From Pegea sp. RAD2-039 (taxonomy: Eukaryota; Chordata; Thaliacea; Salpida; Salpidae): a DNA stretch of 64,000 bases. Both the position numbers and the translations under genes were made by a program. Below the pieces are notes generated by a model. The model was given only the letters and a program-made list of their open reading frames with translations. It made no database searches and had not been told where the DNA came from. Positions 60,515 to 64,000 of the stretch are shown one piece after another. The stretch covers positions 17,028-81,027 of the forward strand of contig JAQGEQ010000187.1 of the NCBI GenBank assembly GCA_034620365.1. Reading direction: 5' to 3'. How positions within the stretch are numbered: the stretch's first letter is position 1; each line of letters starts with the position of its first letter.

Positions 60515-62440
60515 CGATTAATAATCGTAAAACGAAAGCTAACTAATAAAAACTTCCGTTGGCTACCAGTAAACATGTCTCAGTAACTAGTAAATCAATC
60601 AACCAGTCAACCATTTCATAACTTTTATGTTTTCATTTCTTTTAATAAATCATAATATTCGCTTAACCAACATGCTTGATTTTTAAATCTGCAATTTTAA
60701 AGACAAGATGATCAGTAAACAACACTCGGCTATTATCGAAAGCCTTTCGTGAAGGTTTCTTTATTCGCTTTTTGCCAATTTTGAATAATTTTCTATCATA
60801 ATATTACTAAGCTATAAATAAGCTAAATAAGCTCTTGGTAATTATTTCCAGTCAAAGCCACCAAAACTCCTTATACAACTTGCTGACGTGAGTTAAAAAT
60901 ATATAGACTGCTTTATTAATCATACAAACCACCCGACGAAATAACAGAACATATTATGATAAACAGCGATAAGTCAAGATTAAAAGTTAAAAAAAATATA
61001 CAGAAAACGGTGGAAGGCTTCTATAGTTTAAATAAAGTGTTAGATGTTGAAATTCGAGATTGAGATAACATGCCACGGGGAGCTGTCACAAAGATGTTCT
61101 GAAAATAATTCATAATTTGCAGCGTTTAATTTCCATTTTTTCGTTAATTGTTTTCTACAACTTGTTCTGAATTAAACAGATCAAAATACAATTAATGTTG
61201 CTTGCCCCGACTACGCAGTGTAGCATGTTTGCCAATCCACAATTAACTTTGGTTAAAGATACAGAAAAAGGGAACGACAGAGAATGCAGAAGAATATTTC
61301 ACAATAATAGCTTCAAGCAAAGCAAACAGAAGCACTGCAGCTTTAGGTGTATTTTATTGACAATTAAAAAGTTTCCATTTTGAAAGCTTCAGATAACAAG
61401 ATGTTAATGTTTCCACCCTCAATTTGAAAATGACAAAATTTATTTTCAGTAAGCACCCTTAGGCTTGGTTATGTTTGAGCTTGAGTAAGGGTTGTGTAAC
61501 CAAAGCAGACTGTTGTGAAACAAGAAGTTCAATTCATTTAGTTTGAGGTTGGCCTGATATATAAAATATTTAGTTACACTAACTCAATAAAACTTAGATT
61601 TAAAACTAAAAAAAACTTCTATACAAGACCTGATGTAGTAGATATAACACTCTGATAGTTAAGTACGTTTATATTTCATGGAAAGAAACTTCAACACTTT
61701 AACAACAAACTAATAACTTCTTATCTAGTTGAACTGCTTAAAAAACTAATTTATTTTAATCTACAAAACTGAAACTACAGATTCGTATGGCAAGTTTACT
61801 TTTAACTAAATATTATTACTAATGATAAAATATCATACCAAGATCCAAATCAAGTCGATTACAAAACCATTCCGACTCACAGCAGGTCGAAAAAGCAAAG
61901 AAGCCTCAAAACTTAATGTGAAAAACAGAGTTTATATTACAATCTGAGCAAAAAGCTACTAAAAGTAATCATTTTATCAAAGTATATAAAAAATGATGAA
62001 GCAAAACACAGAAGCAAGATTTTTTGAATAAAAATATGAAGAAAATAATAAGGATAATAGCTTCAAGCAATTTTATTAACAGGGTTTTTATGAACTTTTC
62101 GTTATTATGTGTCCACCTGTGCTCGAAACACCAAAACGGTTTTTAGTATTTTAAGAATAAAAGTGTTTGCTTTAACGATACTTGAAAGCGCATTATGAAA
62201 TTGCTCGATTTCAATACCAGAAATTATGAGGATATCGCAGCGGATCGCTCCGAATGGCGCTCTCTACTCTGCAAACAAATAAAGGATAGAAAGCACACAA
62301 CGCGAATGACCGTTCTTGGCCGAAGTAGGCCTCTATCAATATAAATTAAACTGTTTCAAATAATGATGAATTGTAGAAGGAAACGTAATCGAGATGCAAC
62401 TAAATATTTTAAGCAATTAATAGAAACTCAAATAAATAAT
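60515..62440 (+). repeat. Dispersed repeat R in unit C
   Basis: It matches the A and B copies including the 0.94-kb middle segment. The 34-bp core is at 62,231-62,264. Confidence 0.8.
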
Positions 62441-62499
62441 AATTAATAGATAATAATTAATAGATGCTAAGTCTATCATGGAAACTATGGTAGATACAA

Positions 62500-63483
62500 A
62501 TGACAGGACCCTGCGGTAAAAAGCTCCAAAAAAACCAAAAAAAGCCTAGCAAACCAAGTTCTTCAAAACAAGCTTGCAATGGCAATTGCCAAGCTTGTAA
62601 CAAAACTTGCTCTGGTAAAGACCTGGCAATAGATTGCATCAAATGCCTCTCTAGGTTTCACCTCACTTGTAGTGATGTGAGTAAAAAATATTATGATATA
62701 TTTGAAAATAATAAAATGCAGCAAGTGGGATTTTGTTGGTGCTGCATTAAATGTAGATCTATGGACAAAACAACTACCTCGTCCAACACTAACAAAAGCC
62801 TATTGTCTGACATCAGCAACACCATATCCACTGAATTGGCCAAATTAAAATCCGAAATTGGCAACGATGTTGCCAAAATCAATGAAAGGATTTCTATCTT
62901 ATCCAAATCTATGGATGAACTGGAAGCCTCCACAAAGAAGCCTCTCACATGGGCCTCAGTTGTTGGTAATTCTGGATCCGAAAAAAATACTAGCGTGGTG
63001 CAACTTCTTGCCAAGAAGGTTACTGACACGCACAAGAAACTTACTCTGGACCGGGAGGATAGAGAAAACAATGTCATCATCTTTGGTGTCCCTGAGACTG
63101 ATAAAGACGATGACATCAAGACTTTAAATCAAATGTGCACTCAAGGCCTTGGTGCTGTGGACGCTCCAAAAGTTTCAATGACCAGACTCGGGGCAAAACG
63201 ATCAAATCATAAAAGACCGTTAAAAGTGTCCTTTCAGGAAAGATGGGACAAACGTAAGTTTCTTGCTAAGCTGTATAAACTTAAGCAGAACGAAAAATTC
63301 CAGGGCATCAGAGTAGCACATGATATGTGTGAAGATGATCGCGTAGAAAATAAGCGTCTTCTAAAAGAGGCGTACAGCCGAAATCAGAAAGAGCAACCAA
63401 CTGATTTCAAATACAAAGTTCGAGGTCCACCATGGGCTTTAAAGATTGTGAAGGTCTTTTCAAAAAACGGAAGTGCAAAATAA
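62500..63483 (+). CDS. LINE ORF1 protein with PHD finger, intact, unit C, 327 aa
   Basis: It is open over the same 327 codons as the unit A copy, with only two amino-acid differences that I can see (KQNEKFQGIRVA for KQDEKFQGITVA). All PHD ligands are kept. As in A, the ORF2 of the element is missing beyond its first bases. Confidence 0.8.
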   Translation: MTGPCGKKLQKNQKKPSKPSSSKQACNGNCQACNKTCSGKDLAIDCIKCLSRFHLTCSDVSKKYYDIFENNKMQQVGFCWCCIKCRSMDKTTTSSNTNKSLLSDISNTISTELAKLKSEIGNDVAKINERISILSKSMDELEASTKKPLTWASVVGNSGSEKNTSVVQLLAKKVTDTHKKLTLDREDRENNVIIFGVPETDKDDDIKTLNQMCTQGLGAVDAPKVSMTRLGAKRSNHKRPLKVSFQERWDKRKFLAKLYKLKQNEKFQGIRVAHDMCEDDRVENKRLLKEAYSRNQKEQPTDFKYKVRGPPWALKIVKVFSKNGSAK

Positions 63484-63574
63484 CCACTGGACCCACATCA
63501 CCCTTATTCAACCTCTCTTCGCACAAAATTATTAATACTATGCTTCCAGCCCAAGAAAATTTTGAATTTAAATA

Positions 63575-64000
63575 GTTTCAAGATTAAATCTAAAAGCTAA
63601 AAAATATAAAATATTTGGAAATACAAACATAATAAGAAAAATACAAATATAATTAAAAAAAATGAAAAAACTAAAAATAATTTTGAAGAAATTGAAGAAC
63701 TTCCAGCATTAGTTGTTTTACTTTTCTTAGAATTCAAAAATAAAAATTGTTTATCTGCTAAACCAGCCAAGTCATCATCACCATCTGCAACTGTAATTGT
63801 ACTACCATCTCCTGGACCAAAAAAGCCATCTTCTTGACCAGATAAACCATCTTCTAGACCAGAAAAGCCATCTTATGGACCAGTTAAACCATTTTCTGGA
63901 ACATATAAACCAACTTCTAGACATGATAAACCATCTGCTGGACCAGATAAACTACCTACTTGACCAGATAAACCGTCTTCTGGAACAGATAATCCATTTT
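63575..64000 (-). pseudogene. 21-bp minisatellite and repeat-protein C-terminus, unit C (cut by window end)
   Basis: The unique C-terminal part (63,575-63,800) and the first repeat units match unit A, including the ccatcttatgg unit that gives a stop in the minus-strand SGPEDGL frame. The rest lies beyond the window. Confidence 0.5.

Larger units (their letters stand above)
55736..64000. repeat. Tandem unit U, copy C (truncated by the window)
   Basis: It matches copy A closely from the RT remnant through the Kelch gene, repeat R and LINE ORF1 into the minisatellite, at an almost constant offset of 30.35 kb. The window ends within the minisatellite, so the state of its tRNA-Lys is unknown. Confidence 0.85.

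Overview
This window is AT-rich nuclear DNA from a eukaryote, almost certainly a small-genome invertebrate animal. The evidence is a set of spliced genes with mostly 45-110 nt introns (a cyclin T, the eIF2B epsilon subunit, a tail-anchored LEM-domain protein, BTB-BACK-Kelch proteins), eukaryotic tRNA genes, a tRNA-derived SINE, and remnants of a non-LTR retrotransposon with a PHD-finger ORF1, an APE-type endonuclease and a YADD reverse transcriptase. I cannot name the species.

Region 1 (1-17,300) is single copy. It holds a short cyclin T gene (1,911-4,521, +), a complete 16-exon EIF2B5 gene (8,498-5,370, -) with a 34-bp tandem repeat just upstream of its start codon, a decayed SIN3/PAH2-like fragment (about 11,548-12,279, +), a single-exon LEM-domain gene (13,964-14,557, +), and a repeat-rich patch (14,640-17,130) carrying a dispersed GC-rich 34-bp core.

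Region 2 (17,335-64,000) is a nested segmental duplication. A prefix block P (17,335-25,190) carries an unrecognised 11-exon minus-strand gene, a CpG-rich island, a GATGA/GATCA repeat, a tRNA-Asn gene and a broken LINE. It recurs as P' (48,185-about 55,735). A unit U of about 11 kb carries a reverse-transcriptase remnant, a BTB-BACK-Kelch gene, a dispersed repeat, a LINE ORF1, a 21-bp minisatellite and a tRNA-Lys. It occurs three times: A (25,192-36,244), B (36,245-about 47,875) and C (about 55,736 to the window end, truncated). By eye A and C are the closest pair, so a P+A block was probably copied to P'+C after A and B had separated.

All three BTB-Kelch copies can be read as intact 11-exon genes of 586, 595 and 587 residues with conserved phases and splice sites. 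They would be substrate adaptors for cullin-3 ubiquitin ligases. The LINE ORF1 is open in A and C but damaged in B, and no ORF2 follows it. The tRNA-Lys of B has lost bases of its acceptor stem. The palindrome TGACGTCA (CRE/ATF type) is strongly over-represented in the CpG island, the SIN3-like fragment and Kelch introns. All gene models were read by hand from splice signals and protein similarity, and none has been checked by a search or by transcripts.
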